DNA from: an uncultured Gammaproteobacteria bacterium
GTDB taxonomy: Bacteria > Pseudomonadota > Gammaproteobacteria > JAADHQ01
Direction of reading: 5' to 3'
Assembly (NCBI GenBank): GCA_947258655.1
Contig: CAMYJD010000004.1
Location: 69,644 to 133,643 of the forward strand
DNA length: 64,000 nt
Part shown: piece by piece, positions 51,667-62,171 of the stretch
Layout: each line of letters starts with the position of its first letter
Position numbering within the stretch: position 1 is the first letter of the stretch
Notes under the pieces: generated by a model
Databases searched by the model: none
The model's input: the letters and a program-made list of their open reading frames with translations, nothing else
Told to the model about the DNA's origin: nothing
Translations under genes and position numbers: made by a program

Positions 51667-51830
51667 GGTCTAGTCTGCTTCGTTTGACAGGGTTATGGCG
51701 GGGATTGCAGGAGCCTGGATTGGCCACATGGAAGACGGACCTGGGTACAGGATTTTTTCGTAATGTGGTAAGTCTGTAGTTACTCTGTAATTCATCATAT
51801 TCAGGTATGCCGTAAGCCGTATCCGTTCGT

Positions 51831-53363
51831 TTATTCTTCCTGGGTAACGCGCAGGACTTCCTCGATGCTGGTATCACCTTTGAGAATGCGGCGTACGCCA
51901 TCCTGACGGATGCTCGGGGAGCGGGACCTGATATGGGCCAGCATGACCTGTTCGTCGGCACCGTCATGAATCAGGGTGCGTAGTTCATCATCAATTTCAA
52001 TCAATTCATATATGCCGGTTCGGCCCAGGTAACCCAGATTGAGGCACTGATCACAGCCATGTCTTTTGGCACGATAAATAATATGTTTTTCGGTATTGTC
52101 TATACCCAGAATCCTGCAATCCCTTTCATTGGCGATGGTCTCTTCGCGGCAATGGAGGCAAAGTTTGCGTACCAGGCGCTGGGCCAGAATGCCTACCAGG
52201 CTTGAGGCCAGCAGGAAGGGTTCTACGCCCATGTCGCGCAAACGGGTTACTGCGCCGATGGCGGTATTGGTATGCAACGTTGACAGTACCATGTGACCGG
52301 TAAGACTGGCCTGCACGGCGATCTGTGCCGTTTCCAGGTCGCGTATCTCACCGATCATGACGACATCGGGATCTTGCCTGAGAATCGCGCGGAGCCCGCG
52401 CGCGAAGGTCATGTCAACCTTCGGGTTGACCTGCGTTTGTCCGACACCCTCCAGATTATATTCTATCGGGTCCTCTACGGTGACAATATTGCGTGTCTTG
52501 TTGTTGAGCTTGCTCAGTGCCGCATACAGCGTGGTTGTCTTACCGGAGCCGGTCGGTCCGGTTACCAGAATAATACCGTGAGGCTTGTGGATAAGTTTGC
52601 CCAGATCGATGGCAGACTGGGTGGCCATACCCAGATTTTCGAGGTTTATCATGCCCGCCTGTTTATCCAGCAGGCGCAGCACAACCCGCTCACCGTGGTT
52701 GGAGGGCAGGGTGGATACACGCACATCAACAGAACGATTACTTATTTTCAGTGATATACGCCCATCCTGCGGCAGGCGTTTCTCGGCTATATCGAGGTGT
52801 GCCATGACCTTGATGCGCGATACCAAGAGCGGGGCAGCCGCACGTGGCGGTTGCAGCACTTCACGCAGGATACCGTCGATACGGAAACGCACAACGCTGT
52901 TGTGTTCATAGGGTTCGATGTGAATATCGGATGCGCCTTCCTTCAGCGCTTCGGTCAGCAAGGCATTGATCAGACGGATGATCGGGGCATCATCCTGGGT
53001 TTCCAGCAGATCTTCCGGTCCCTCCAGGCCCAACGCAACATGGCTCAGGTCCATGTCTTCACTGATATCATCCATCACCTGCATGGCCTTGCTGGAGCCG
53101 GATTCATAGTATTCCGAGATCTTCTTCTCGAACTCCTCCTCTTTGACCTTGCGCAGGCTGATCTGACAGTTCAGGTGGCGTTTTAATTCAGCAAAAGCAG
53201 CAACATTGCTGCCAGGCTTGTATAACACATCGGCAACACCGTTTTGTATACTATCGACGAGCACTCCGTGCTTGCGAATGAAGTTATAGGGCAGGATTTG
53301 TCCTTCGGCTTCAGACCTGCCCTCAGGATTTAAGGATGGTTCTTGACTCTCCGGCATATCCAT
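51831..53363 (-). CDS. gspE: Type II secretion ATPase GspE
   Basis: Walker A GPTGSGKTTTLYAAL; VEDPIEYNLEGVGQTQVN; C4 zinc motif CLHCREE...CDQCLNLGYLGRTGIYEL. Confidence 0.97.
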   Translation of the reverse strand: MDMPESQEPSLNPEGRSEAEGQILPYNFIRKHGVLVDSIQNGVADVLYKPGSNVAAFAELKRHLNCQISLRKVKEEEFEKKISEYYESGSSKAMQVMDDISEDMDLSHVALGLEGPEDLLETQDDAPIIRLINALLTEALKEGASDIHIEPYEHNSVVRFRIDGILREVLQPPRAAAPLLVSRIKVMAHLDIAEKRLPQDGRISLKISNRSVDVRVSTLPSNHGERVVLRLLDKQAGMINLENLGMATQSAIDLGKLIHKPHGIILVTGPTGSGKTTTLYAALSKLNNKTRNIVTVEDPIEYNLEGVGQTQVNPKVDMTFARGLRAILRQDPDVVMIGEIRDLETAQIAVQASLTGHMVLSTLHTNTAIGAVTRLRDMGVEPFLLASSLVGILAQRLVRKLCLHCREETIANERDCRILGIDNTEKHIIYRAKRHGCDQCLNLGYLGRTGIYELIEIDDELRTLIHDGADEQVMLAHIRSRSPSIRQDGVRRILKGDTSIEEVLRVTQEE

Positions 53364-53365
53364 AA

Positions 53366-55345
53366 TTACTCATCGACGGAAGGGGTGGATTCAGCGGGAC
53401 TGCTGTCCGTGAATGGTTCGGGTATTTTCGGTAACACTTTCGGTAATACCGGTATGACCGAATCGTCCATCAGATAGATGCCCTTCTGCTTTTGTTGTAG
53501 CTGTCGCGCCCGTATCATCGAGTATTTTCCTTCGGTAACGCGTTGGTTCGTGGCTGCATCGCGCAGTATCACGGGTCGCAGAAAAATCATCAGATTGCGT
53601 TTTTGCTTGCTGGTCTGGTCGTAACTGAACAAACGACCCAGCAGCGGGATATCACCAAGTAGCGGGACGCTCTGGTGTGTCTGTGATACCGTGTCGTCAA
53701 TCAGGCCACCGAGTACGATGGTGCGGCCATCCTCGATCATGACGGCCGTTTTGATCGAACGCTTGCTGGTCGTCAGGTCGCTGGCACCGGTGCTGCTGGG
53801 GATAACGCTGGTGATTTCCTGTTCGATATCGAGTTGAATTGCATCGCCTTCGTTGATTTGCGGGGTAACGCGTAGTGTCAGGCCGACGTCCTGGCGTTCG
53901 ATGGTGCGAAACGGATTGACTGCGCTGGATGTGCCGCCGGTATTGGTAAACTCACCGGTCACAAATGGGACATTCTGACCGACGACAATCTCAGCCTCCT
54001 GATTGTCCAGGGTCATCAGGCTGGGTGTGGACAGGATGTTGGAATCTGCATCACTGGTAAGCGCATTTACAATAGCCGCAAAGTTCAGTGTCGAGCTGTC
54101 AAAACGACCGAAACCGATAGCAGCGCCGTCTCCGAACGCAGGCACGCCACCTGCGGCAATGGTTGCCCCGGCAGCCGCGATTCCGCCGGCGCCGGCGCCA
54201 CTGAAGTTAATGATACCTACCGCGCCCTTGCCACTGGGACTGCCGTCAATGGCCCATTGCACGCCCAGTTCTCTGGACTTGTCCAATGTAACCTCGGCAA
54301 TGATGGCTTCCACCAGTACCTGGGCCCGGCGAATATCGAGCTGACTAATGACGCGTTGCAGGGAGCGGAAGATGTCGGGCGGTGCTGTGATGACCAGCGC
54401 ATTGGCGCTTTCATCGGCCTGGATGTTGATGTTGGTTGCGGTGGCGGCGGGACGCGTACCTTTTTTGGCCGTCTTGTCATCCAGGGATTTACTGACACCG
54501 GTCAATACACTGACCAGGTCTTTGGCCTTGGCATAATGCAGATAAACAACGCGTGTGCCGCCATCGGTCTCCAGCGGCGTGTCCAGGTGGCTGATCAGGA
54601 CCCGGAAACGCAGGCGCGCACTGGCCTCGCCGCTGAGCAGGACACTGTTGGTGCGTTCATCGGCAGCAAAGGTTATCTGGGATGCGGCATTGACCTTGCC
54701 CTTGGCGGTCGAAAGACTAGTCAGAATACGCACGATTTCGCTGGCCGAGGCATGATTGAGTGTGACAATCTCTATCTTGCTGTCACTGACCCGGTCTATT
54801 CTGCTGACGATATTTGACAGTCGGTTAACGTTCTGAGCCCGGTCAGTGATAATCAGTACATTCTTGGACGGGTAAGCCGCCAGATGACCCTGCTGCGGGA
54901 TCAGTGGCCTGAGGATAGGGACCAGTTGCGCGGCCGTGACATTCTTGACGCGCAAGATACGGGTGATGATCTGGTCGCCGGTGACCGATTCCGATGCGCG
55001 GTTGGTCGGTACGCTGTCCTGTTTGGCTTTACTGTTGGGAATGACCTTGATGATGTCTCCAACCGGTACCGTGGCGAAGCCATGCACTTCGAGGATGGAC
55101 AAAAAGATCGGGTAAATCTCATCTTTCGATAGCGGGCTCGCGGATACGACAGTTACCTTGCCTTTGACACGGGGATCTACAACGAAATTTTTACCAGTCA
55201 GTTTGGACACCGTACTGATCAGCGTGGAGATATCGGCATCCTTGAGGTTCAGTGTGACATCATTTTGTGCCATCGTTAGAGCAGGCAGGCAAAACAATAG
55301 CAATAAGACAAGGCCCTTCCTTATTTTTACCGGCCATATTTTCAT
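53366..55345 (-). CDS. gspD: Type II secretion secretin GspD
   Basis: N-domains VTLNLKDADISTLISTVSKLTGKNFVVDPRVKGKVTV; secretin GGLIDDTVSQTHQSVPLLGDIPLLGRLF. Confidence 0.96.
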   Translation of the reverse strand: MKIWPVKIRKGLVLLLLFCLPALTMAQNDVTLNLKDADISTLISTVSKLTGKNFVVDPRVKGKVTVVSASPLSKDEIYPIFLSILEVHGFATVPVGDIIKVIPNSKAKQDSVPTNRASESVTGDQIITRILRVKNVTAAQLVPILRPLIPQQGHLAAYPSKNVLIITDRAQNVNRLSNIVSRIDRVSDSKIEIVTLNHASASEIVRILTSLSTAKGKVNAASQITFAADERTNSVLLSGEASARLRFRVLISHLDTPLETDGGTRVVYLHYAKAKDLVSVLTGVSKSLDDKTAKKGTRPAATATNINIQADESANALVITAPPDIFRSLQRVISQLDIRRAQVLVEAIIAEVTLDKSRELGVQWAIDGSPSGKGAVGIINFSGAGAGGIAAAGATIAAGGVPAFGDGAAIGFGRFDSSTLNFAAIVNALTSDADSNILSTPSLMTLDNQEAEIVVGQNVPFVTGEFTNTGGTSSAVNPFRTIERQDVGLTLRVTPQINEGDAIQLDIEQEITSVIPSSTGASDLTTSKRSIKTAVMIEDGRTIVLGGLIDDTVSQTHQSVPLLGDIPLLGRLFSYDQTSKQKRNLMIFLRPVILRDAATNQRVTEGKYSMIRARQLQQKQKGIYLMDDSVIPVLPKVLPKIPEPFTDSSPAESTPSVDE

Positions 55346-55603
55346 TGATTTAAATTCCATAAAAACAATTAGTTATAGTTAATATTTAATGTATATTGCA
55401 AGCTGATCACGAACATTTATTATTTACATGTTTGCAGTACAGTTTACGGACCAATTGCCTGAAACTTTATGGTCGTAAAAATTTATTTACATCATGAGCT
55501 TAGCAAAAAAAGTTTATTCAGTATATAAGCAGTTAAAACTAGCATCCATGGGCGTCTTGGGCAATGTATGTTTGATTAAATATTCAGTAATGAGTTCCGC
55601 AAC

Positions 55604-56353
55604 TCAGTAGACTCCCTGATATTGAATGTTCATTGTGCCATCGGGTTCAATACGCGAAATGTTCTTGAGCATGGTCAGCAGTAGATTATCGGCATTGGTC
55701 CCGGGTTTGAGTTTGGCCCTGAAATTGTATTTGTGTCCGGGCTGTAACGTCAGCATACCGTCTATGCCTATCGGTGCCTGCTGATCCTTGATCTTGACCA
55801 GGACCTGATTGTCCTGATGTGACAAGTTCAGCAGAATATTGCCGATCTTGGTTTGTAGCGGTTGTTGTAAATGGGCCTGCGACAACAATATTTCGCCATC
55901 TGCTATGCGTGCTTCATTATCGACCAGTAACATGTGCTTGATATTAAGTTGCAGTTCTCCGGAGAGACGGATCAGGGCCAGTGCGGGAAATTGCTGTAAT
56001 ATAGCGGCAGGCAGTGTCCCCTGTAGCTGTTGCGCCTCCAGGTCACCGTTCAGGCCTGCGCTGACAGCTGCCTTGAGGGGATACTGGCGGTCACGTATAT
56101 CGATATCCATGTCAATATCGCCGCCTAGCAAGGCCAGCGGATGAAATTCCCAGCGGGCATCACGGAATGTGTGCTCCATGGTCTTCAGACTGGCGGCGCG
56201 GCCGGACCAGATTGTCCCTTCGAGTCCATACATATCAGGTCCGTTGATGCTGTTTTTGATTAATGGGTAGGCAATGCTTGCGGGTAATTTGACTAGCAGA
56301 AACAGTAAAAAAACCAATACCCCGGTAAGGATCAATATGCTACGTGTTCTCAT
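55604..56353 (-). CDS. gspN: Type II secretion protein GspN
   Basis: Position between gspM and gspD; LPASIAYPLIKN, LEGTIWSGRAASL typical of GspN. Confidence 0.82.
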   Translation of the reverse strand: MRTRSILILTGVLVFLLFLLVKLPASIAYPLIKNSINGPDMYGLEGTIWSGRAASLKTMEHTFRDARWEFHPLALLGGDIDMDIDIRDRQYPLKAAVSAGLNGDLEAQQLQGTLPAAILQQFPALALIRLSGELQLNIKHMLLVDNEARIADGEILLSQAHLQQPLQTKIGNILLNLSHQDNQVLVKIKDQQAPIGIDGMLTLQPGHKYNFRAKLKPGTNADNLLLTMLKNISRIEPDGTMNIQYQGVY

Positions 56354-56832
56354 TATAGGCCTTTTATCAGTACCAGTCTGGCATTGACCAGGCCGGCCTG
56401 CTCCTGGCGTTCGATATTGATGGAGCTGATCTGGATCTGATGATCACTGGCCAGTTTGCTCAACGATGTAAGCAACTGGTCGAAATTCGTGTTTTCAAAC
56501 CAGATTTGCACCTTGTTATTGCCCTGGGGTTCCAGTCTTTTCATGCCGGGCCCAAGCCCCGATGCCTTGATGGTACGATCGACCGTCGACAGCAAGGGCC
56601 CGCCGCCTGTGCCTTGCGCAGCTGTACCGCGTAACTGCGCAATCTGCTGGCCGGTATCCTCCATCCAGGTCAGTAACTTGCGTTGTGCCTGCACCTGCGT
56701 GGTCTTCTGTGCATAGCTTTCGCTAATGGGTGACCAGATCAGTAAATAGATCAGCGCCAGGCCGATAATTATGCCGAGGATAATAATAATCCGTTGCTCA
56801 TGTGGCTCTTTTGCATAAAACCATGCCTTCAT
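56353..56832 (-). CDS. gspM: Type II secretion protein GspM
   Basis: Single N-terminal TM, ferredoxin-like C-terminus, position after gspL. Confidence 0.82.
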   Translation of the reverse strand: MKAWFYAKEPHEQRIIIILGIIIGLALIYLLIWSPISESYAQKTTQVQAQRKLLTWMEDTGQQIAQLRGTAAQGTGGGPLLSTVDRTIKASGLGPGMKRLEPQGNNKVQIWFENTNFDQLLTSLSKLASDHQIQISSINIERQEQAGLVNARLVLIKGL

Positions 56833-58059
56833 TTAACCGACCTCCTGGATGCGCAGGCGCGCAAACACGGCCTTGCCCTGGACCGTGGCCGAGCGGATAT
56901 CCACCTTCAGACCGGCCTGCGTCATGCTTTGTTTGAGTTTTTCCAACGCCTGCAGGTCATTGATGGTCATTTCGATGTCCAATCGCCCATTGCGGTAATT
57001 CAGGCCCTTCAGGCCGATGTTTTTATCGTCCTGCATGGCGCGGGCAAACTTTGCCAGGATGGGTAGAAAGCCGGCACTGGCGCCCTGGCTGTTACTTTTT
57101 AATGCCTTGAGCTGTTGCTGCATCTGGTTTTTCGGATCCACCATGCGTTGGACATCTGGTAGCGCCTGCTGGAACACCTGTTTGATCTGTTGTGTCAGCC
57201 TGTCAGATTCATTGCTGATTCCGACATAGTCGATGATGGCGCTGATCGCCTGAATGGCAAGGATAAGACCCAGCAGGCCTGCGGCAGGGTACCATTTTTT
57301 ATAGGACTGGGTGGCGATCTTTCTGGGGGCATATTCCCCCTGCAGCAGATTGATGCCGGCATCATCGTGATAATGGGATACCAATAGTGGTAACAGCCCG
57401 GCTTCGACAGGCTTATGCGCGACGGTTATCGCATCAAAGCCGGAATCCTCGAGGAAGGTATCATGGCCGGGCAGGCGCGCATCGATGATATTCAACTGCG
57501 TCGGTAGTTGCTCGCCGGCTTCCTGTATGGCCATGTCCAGATAGGTTTCCAGATTGTCCGTATCGATGGAGAAGCCCGTGTATTGTGCTGTCTGCACGGT
57601 CGACTCCTGTTCTTCGATGATGATATTCCATTCATCGACAGCACAGGGCAATAGCAAAACCTCGGCAATGATCACCTGGGGATGGAGGCGATGTTCATCG
57701 AGAAAGGCGAGAATGGCATCGAGGCGTGCGCGCGCGATGGCGCAGGTCGGCACATCGTTGCTGGGCAGGCGTGCGGGAATCGCAAAATGGAAATCCTGGA
57801 TATCGCCGATCAGATCATCTTCCATGGTGTACGGGATGGCCTGCAGTATTTTCTGGCGGTTGCGTACCGGAATGGTATGCGTGGAAAGATGGACATCGCT
57901 GGTTGCTATAAAAGCTACCAGCCGTTTACCGCGGCAGGACTCGGCTATCTGTTCCATGCCCGAGACCACACTGGAGACAACCATGGCCTCATCTTCAGGC
58001 AGATACAGATCTACTGTGTTGTCCTTGTGAACCCTGATAAAAACTGTGTTGGCCATCAA
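56833..58059 (-). CDS. gspL: Type II secretion protein GspL
   Basis: Actin-like cytoplasmic domain, TM, GspL C-terminus; position. Confidence 0.88.
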   Translation of the reverse strand: MMANTVFIRVHKDNTVDLYLPEDEAMVVSSVVSGMEQIAESCRGKRLVAFIATSDVHLSTHTIPVRNRQKILQAIPYTMEDDLIGDIQDFHFAIPARLPSNDVPTCAIARARLDAILAFLDEHRLHPQVIIAEVLLLPCAVDEWNIIIEEQESTVQTAQYTGFSIDTDNLETYLDMAIQEAGEQLPTQLNIIDARLPGHDTFLEDSGFDAITVAHKPVEAGLLPLLVSHYHDDAGINLLQGEYAPRKIATQSYKKWYPAAGLLGLILAIQAISAIIDYVGISNESDRLTQQIKQVFQQALPDVQRMVDPKNQMQQQLKALKSNSQGASAGFLPILAKFARAMQDDKNIGLKGLNYRNGRLDIEMTINDLQALEKLKQSMTQAGLKVDIRSATVQGKAVFARLRIQEVG

Positions 58060-59075
58060 TCTATCCCGGGACTGCGAGCAATGACTTCAATGCTGCTGTT
58101 TGTTTGCCTTTTCAGGATACTGTTTAGGTTGGTGCTTACATTATCCATTTGTACCTGTGCCTGAACTTGGAAATACTGTGAACTTACACCAATCAGGGGA
58201 GTAATATCCAGTTCATATTGGTTTTTATTGGCCGCGTAGGTCTTGGTGGCATCGATAAATTTCGTGTTTGAGTCGTATACATCGGTACGTTGCTCAACGA
58301 TTTCCGACGCTTTTTGCAGGTCGATCTGTGTGGACAGCGCGGCAATGATCTCGGCCGGGGCCGTATTGATGTTGATTGTGGTGACCTCCGGTAGCGCGGT
58401 GACAAAATGTTTCAGCTTTGCATACATCTCGATTGTGACACCCTCGATCAGTACCAGTTCCGACGGGCTGCTCATGATCCGGTTGCTGGTCCGGTAAGGC
58501 GGTGTTTGCTGTGAATAGGTCTGGTCTTCGGCACCGTCTGGGAAGGTGATGTCGCTGTCCTGATCCATCCAGTCCATAATGGCCTGGGTTACGTTTGCCT
58601 TGATATCGAGTACAGATAGTAGTCGTTCGAAGTACGCGCGTTGTAGCTTTTGATTATTGACCTGTTGCTGGTCAGCGGGATTTTTCAGATGTAAATTATT
58701 GAGGTTGAAACGACCCTGCAAGTCATACACCTGTCCACTGATCGAGCCTCCCGCAATGATCGTGACCGGCAGTGGCTGGGCCCAGTCCTCGAACAGGTTA
58801 TCGGTGGAGCTGGTATTCTTGTTTTTGTGGTCCCGATACAATGCGCTCCTGGCCCAGGCTTCCCCGCCCAGCGCATAATAATAGCCCTGTTCACTGTGGA
58901 GCAGGTTTTCGACGCGGCGGATATCGTATTGTTGGCGCTCGCTGATGTTCACGGCAATAATCGTTGCCAGTGATACAATCAGCAGAGCCGTCAACAGGGC
59001 CACACCGCATTGCCTGGAGTGACTGGGATAATGCGATGGTATTGATCTTGGTGTGTTTCGGCTGTGCATGTTCAT
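58056..59075 (-). CDS. gspK: Type II secretion minor pseudopilin GspK
   Basis: GVALLTALLIVSLATIIAVNISERQQYDIRR; DLQGRFNLNNL; NINTAPAEIIAAL. Confidence 0.93.
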   Translation of the reverse strand: MNMHSRNTPRSIPSHYPSHSRQCGVALLTALLIVSLATIIAVNISERQQYDIRRVENLLHSEQGYYYALGGEAWARSALYRDHKNKNTSSTDNLFEDWAQPLPVTIIAGGSISGQVYDLQGRFNLNNLHLKNPADQQQVNNQKLQRAYFERLLSVLDIKANVTQAIMDWMDQDSDITFPDGAEDQTYSQQTPPYRTSNRIMSSPSELVLIEGVTIEMYAKLKHFVTALPEVTTININTAPAEIIAALSTQIDLQKASEIVEQRTDVYDSNTKFIDATKTYAANKNQYELDITPLIGVSSQYFQVQAQVQMDNVSTNLNSILKRQTNSSIEVIARSPGID

Positions 59076-59695
59076 TGACCGGGTAATGGAATGACGCGCG
59101 TTATTTTACCCAGTTCCTGATGGGTCAGATTGATTTCTATCGCCCGTGGCAAGGGCTTCTGCTTCGCTGTCGGATTCAGTGGTGGCCAGGCGTTCTGCCA
59201 TTGATTGTCAGCGTCAAGGAAACGGAATTCGAGCTCATCGAGCTTGTCGATCAGGGCACGATCGAGGCTTTCCGGCTCGCCGGCCCTGTCCAAGGTCTTG
59301 TAACGACTGCGCATCAGGGTATCGTCCCTGAGCCAGTAGCGCACCCTGACCATGCTGCTGCGTTTGACTCCCTGCGGATTGCCAATCCCGATGCGGGTCA
59401 ATGCCAGCCCCTGCGGACCGGTATTGTCGGCCACCATCGCTGCCTCGGAGTCGCCGAATTCATCGCGTATATCCCGGGCAATGGCATAGCGCAGATCGCG
59501 ATCCAGATAGAAAAAGGTATTCTGCAGGGATTTGATCTGAACCGCGACCTTCTCCGTACCTTCCTGCGAGTTCAGGATTGTTGTGATGCCGGTCAGGGCA
59601 ACCACAGACATAATGGAAAAGATCGATACGGCCACCAGGATTTCCAGTAATGTGAATCCTGAATGATCTCTGATTGTGGACATGTTAAGCGCCAT
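59072..59695 (-). CDS. gspJ: Type II secretion minor pseudopilin GspJ
   Basis: GFTLLEILVAVSIFSIMSVVALTGI; DRDLRYAIARDIRDEFG. Confidence 0.93.
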   Translation of the reverse strand: MALNMSTIRDHSGFTLLEILVAVSIFSIMSVVALTGITTILNSQEGTEKVAVQIKSLQNTFFYLDRDLRYAIARDIRDEFGDSEAAMVADNTGPQGLALTRIGIGNPQGVKRSSMVRVRYWLRDDTLMRSRYKTLDRAGEPESLDRALIDKLDELEFRFLDADNQWQNAWPPLNPTAKQKPLPRAIEINLTHQELGKITRVIPLPGQ

Positions 59696-60060
59696 TATCG
59701 TTGCCCGATATAGCCGGTCAGGGTGTAGAGTATTTTTTCCTTGTCCTGTTCCGGCGATACCTTCAGCTCCACCTTGCGCAGATTTTCATCTGCTGTATTT
59801 TCTATTTTCATTTGCCAGTACCAGGTCTGTCGCGCCAGTTCGGCCTTGCCGTTGGAATTGCCTGTTGACGGCCAGGCCCGGCCTGCATGCATTTCGTCCA
59901 GCTTGTTCATGGCAACCAGTCCGGCCAGGTATTTATTGCGTAAATAGGCAGTGTTCAGTGTGTTTTCACTGGCCGTTTTTATCACTGCCGACAAGGCCAC
60001 GGCCAGTAATACCAGGGCTACCAGCACCTCGACCAGCGTGAAGCCTTTATCAGAACTCAT
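59695..60060 (-). CDS. gspI: Type II secretion minor pseudopilin GspI
   Basis: MSSDKGFTLVEVLVALVLLAVALSAVIKTA; start placed at ATG 60060 rather than 60270. Confidence 0.9.
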   Translation of the reverse strand: MSSDKGFTLVEVLVALVLLAVALSAVIKTASENTLNTAYLRNKYLAGLVAMNKLDEMHAGRAWPSTGNSNGKAELARQTWYWQMKIENTADENLRKVELKVSPEQDKEKILYTLTGYIGQR

Positions 60061-60616
60061 TGGATTCACGTTGAATCTCCAGTAGCCCTGTTTCGATATT
60101 GCTGAGTACATAGGTGATGTCATTGTTATCCTGCTGACCGAACAGGATCTCGAACTGGGTCCATTCGCCGCTGGATGAAAAAACGATTTGCGGAACAGGT
60201 TTTTTTGGCAATAGTGACTGCAGTCTGACTTCGGCACCGTCAATGTTGGCGATGATTTCCATATCCTCATCGAAGCGTTGTTGTTTCAGTAGACTATCCT
60301 CGACTGGGATCCATTTATCCTTGTCGAGCACATAGAATCCATAGCTTTCTTTCAGTAGCAGCATGCCAATATCCTGCGACTGAAATATGGCCTGTTGATC
60401 GGCCAGCTCCATCATACGCGCCATGCGCCCGGTTTCCTGTTTCAGGCGTGAGTCAATATTATCGATATCTATCCTGAGCAAGGCGAGGCCGAGAACGATG
60501 CTGATAATCACAATCGTGACCAGCACTTCGATTAATGTGAAGCCACGCTGGTATCCTGATGGCTTAAATTTAACATCAGGCTGAGCTTGCCCCGATAGTT
60601 GTGACCATCCCTGCAT
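60050..60616 (-). CDS. gspH: Type II secretion minor pseudopilin GspH
   Basis: RGFTLIEVLVTIVIISIVLGLALLRI; start estimated at ATG 60616. Confidence 0.87.
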   Translation of the reverse strand: MQGWSQLSGQAQPDVKFKPSGYQRGFTLIEVLVTIVIISIVLGLALLRIDIDNIDSRLKQETGRMARMMELADQQAIFQSQDIGMLLLKESYGFYVLDKDKWIPVEDSLLKQQRFDEDMEIIANIDGAEVRLQSLLPKKPVPQIVFSSSGEWTQFEILFGQQDNNDITYVLSNIETGLLEIQRESNEF

Positions 60617-60626
60617 ATGATCGGGC

Positions 60627-61046
60627 TTATTCCAGATTCCAGTTGCCAATATCATCATCACTGGCGATTCCATCCGGGCCCAGTGAAAAGATGTCGATCT
60701 TGCCATGCGTGCCCGGGCTCAGATACTGGTATTCGTTACCCCAGGCATCCTTGGGCAGGCGTTCAATGTAGCCGTCCCTGTTCCAGTTTTTGGGTTCAGG
60801 TGTGCCCGAGGGCTTGCTGACCAGGGCCTCGAGTCCCTGATCGGTACTGGGATATTGAAAATTATCGAGCTTATACAGGTTCAGCGCGGTTTCCAGTATC
60901 CTTATATTCTGTCTGGCCTGGGTGATGCGGGCCTGCTCGGGCTTGCTCATAATCTTGGGTACGATGAATGTGGCAAGGATGCTTAGTATTACCACTACAA
61001 CCATGACTTCTATCAGCGTAAATCCTTTCGAAACGTTCTTTATCAT
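60627..61046 (-). CDS. gspG: Type II secretion major pseudopilin GspG
   Basis: KGFTLIEVMVVVVILSILATFIVPKIM; YPSTDQGLEALV; DAWGNEYQYLSPGTHGKIDIFSLGPDG. Confidence 0.97.
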   Translation of the reverse strand: MIKNVSKGFTLIEVMVVVVILSILATFIVPKIMSKPEQARITQARQNIRILETALNLYKLDNFQYPSTDQGLEALVSKPSGTPEPKNWNRDGYIERLPKDAWGNEYQYLSPGTHGKIDIFSLGPDGIASDDDIGNWNLE

Positions 61047-61181
61047 TAGTAAATACCCAGTGTGGTTTAATTATCTATATGTTTTTATTGTAATTATAAT
61101 GTAATATTCGAGGACTGATTATAAACAGCCTGTCACTATTCGTCCATCGACTACGGCTATATTAATGGTATTTGATCACAA

Positions 61182-62093
61182 ATGAGTCATAAAGTGCCTG
61201 TCGGGATAAAAAAAGCGGTTTTGCCGCTCATGCTACTGTTGTTGATTCATCCAGGGCTGCATGCCGCCATTGTCGTCGCGGATGCCGCTGGTGTCGATTT
61301 TACGCTACAACAGCCGGCCCGGCGCATTGTCAGTCTGGCACCGCATATCACCGAGTTGCTGTTCGCAGTAGGTGCCGGCGAGCGTGTTGTCGGCACCGTC
61401 GAGTACAGCGATTACCCGAAGCGGGCCCGCTCGGTGCCACGTGTGGGTAACCACCAGTCACTGGACCTTGAGACCATTGTGGCGCTGAAGCCGGATCTGG
61501 TGCTGGCCTGGTCTGCAGGTAATCCTGTTGCTGGTCTGGAAAAATTGAAGGCCCTGGGTATTCCAGTTTATACGAGCACATCCACGGGACTGGAGGGTAT
61601 CGCAACGTTATTGCGCAAGTTTGCCAGTCTGGCCGGAATGGCCTGGCGCGGCGAGGAAGTGGCCAGCCATTTTGAACGCTTGCTTGGAGAACTGCGCCAG
61701 CAATATACGCATCGGCCCAGGGTCAGCGTGTTCATGCAAATCTGGGGCAGGCCGCTGATGACGATTAATGGCCGTCATTTTATCAATGATGCTATCGAAT
61801 TATGTGGTGGCACGAATATATTTGCCGACCTCGATAGTCTGGCACCGACTGTTGCTACAGAAGCGGTGATCGAGCGGGATCCGGAAGTTATCTTTGTGAA
61901 TGGCAAGGGGCGACAGTATCAACGCTGGTTGAATGCGTGGCGCTCATGGCCTCATCTACGTGCAGTCAGAAACGATGCCCTGTATGAGATCAAGGCGCAT
62001 ACCATCGTCAGACCGACACCGCGCATCCTGATGGGGGTAAAAAGGATCTGTCACATACTGGATGCGCACAGGCATTCCGTACAGAGTCAATAA
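61182..62093 (+). CDS. Cobalamin-binding periplasmic protein (BtuF-like)
   Basis: PARRIVSLAPHITELLFAVGAGERVVGTVEYSDYPKRARSVPRVGNHQSLDLETIVALKPDLVLAW; adjacent to a BtuB-like gene. Confidence 0.9.
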   Translation: MSHKVPVGIKKAVLPLMLLLLIHPGLHAAIVVADAAGVDFTLQQPARRIVSLAPHITELLFAVGAGERVVGTVEYSDYPKRARSVPRVGNHQSLDLETIVALKPDLVLAWSAGNPVAGLEKLKALGIPVYTSTSTGLEGIATLLRKFASLAGMAWRGEEVASHFERLLGELRQQYTHRPRVSVFMQIWGRPLMTINGRHFINDAIELCGGTNIFADLDSLAPTVATEAVIERDPEVIFVNGKGRQYQRWLNAWRSWPHLRAVRNDALYEIKAHTIVRPTPRILMGVKRICHILDAHRHSVQSQ

Positions 62094-62130
62094 TAATCTG
62101 CCGACATACATTGATTCGTTGACAGGATGC

Positions 62131-62152
62131 GATGCTGCATTTACGCAGCATC
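62131..62152. terminator. Convergent-gene hairpin between btuF-like and btuB-like genes
   Basis: GATGCTGC-ATTTAC-GCAGCATC with outer ACAGG/CCTGT pairing; weak T-tract. Confidence 0.5.
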
Positions 62153-62171
62153 GGCCTGTGTTGTCACTTGA

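Noticed and set aside
54257-54817. 186-aa plus-strand ORF
   Set aside because: Antisense to gspD; reflects codon bias of the secretin gene.
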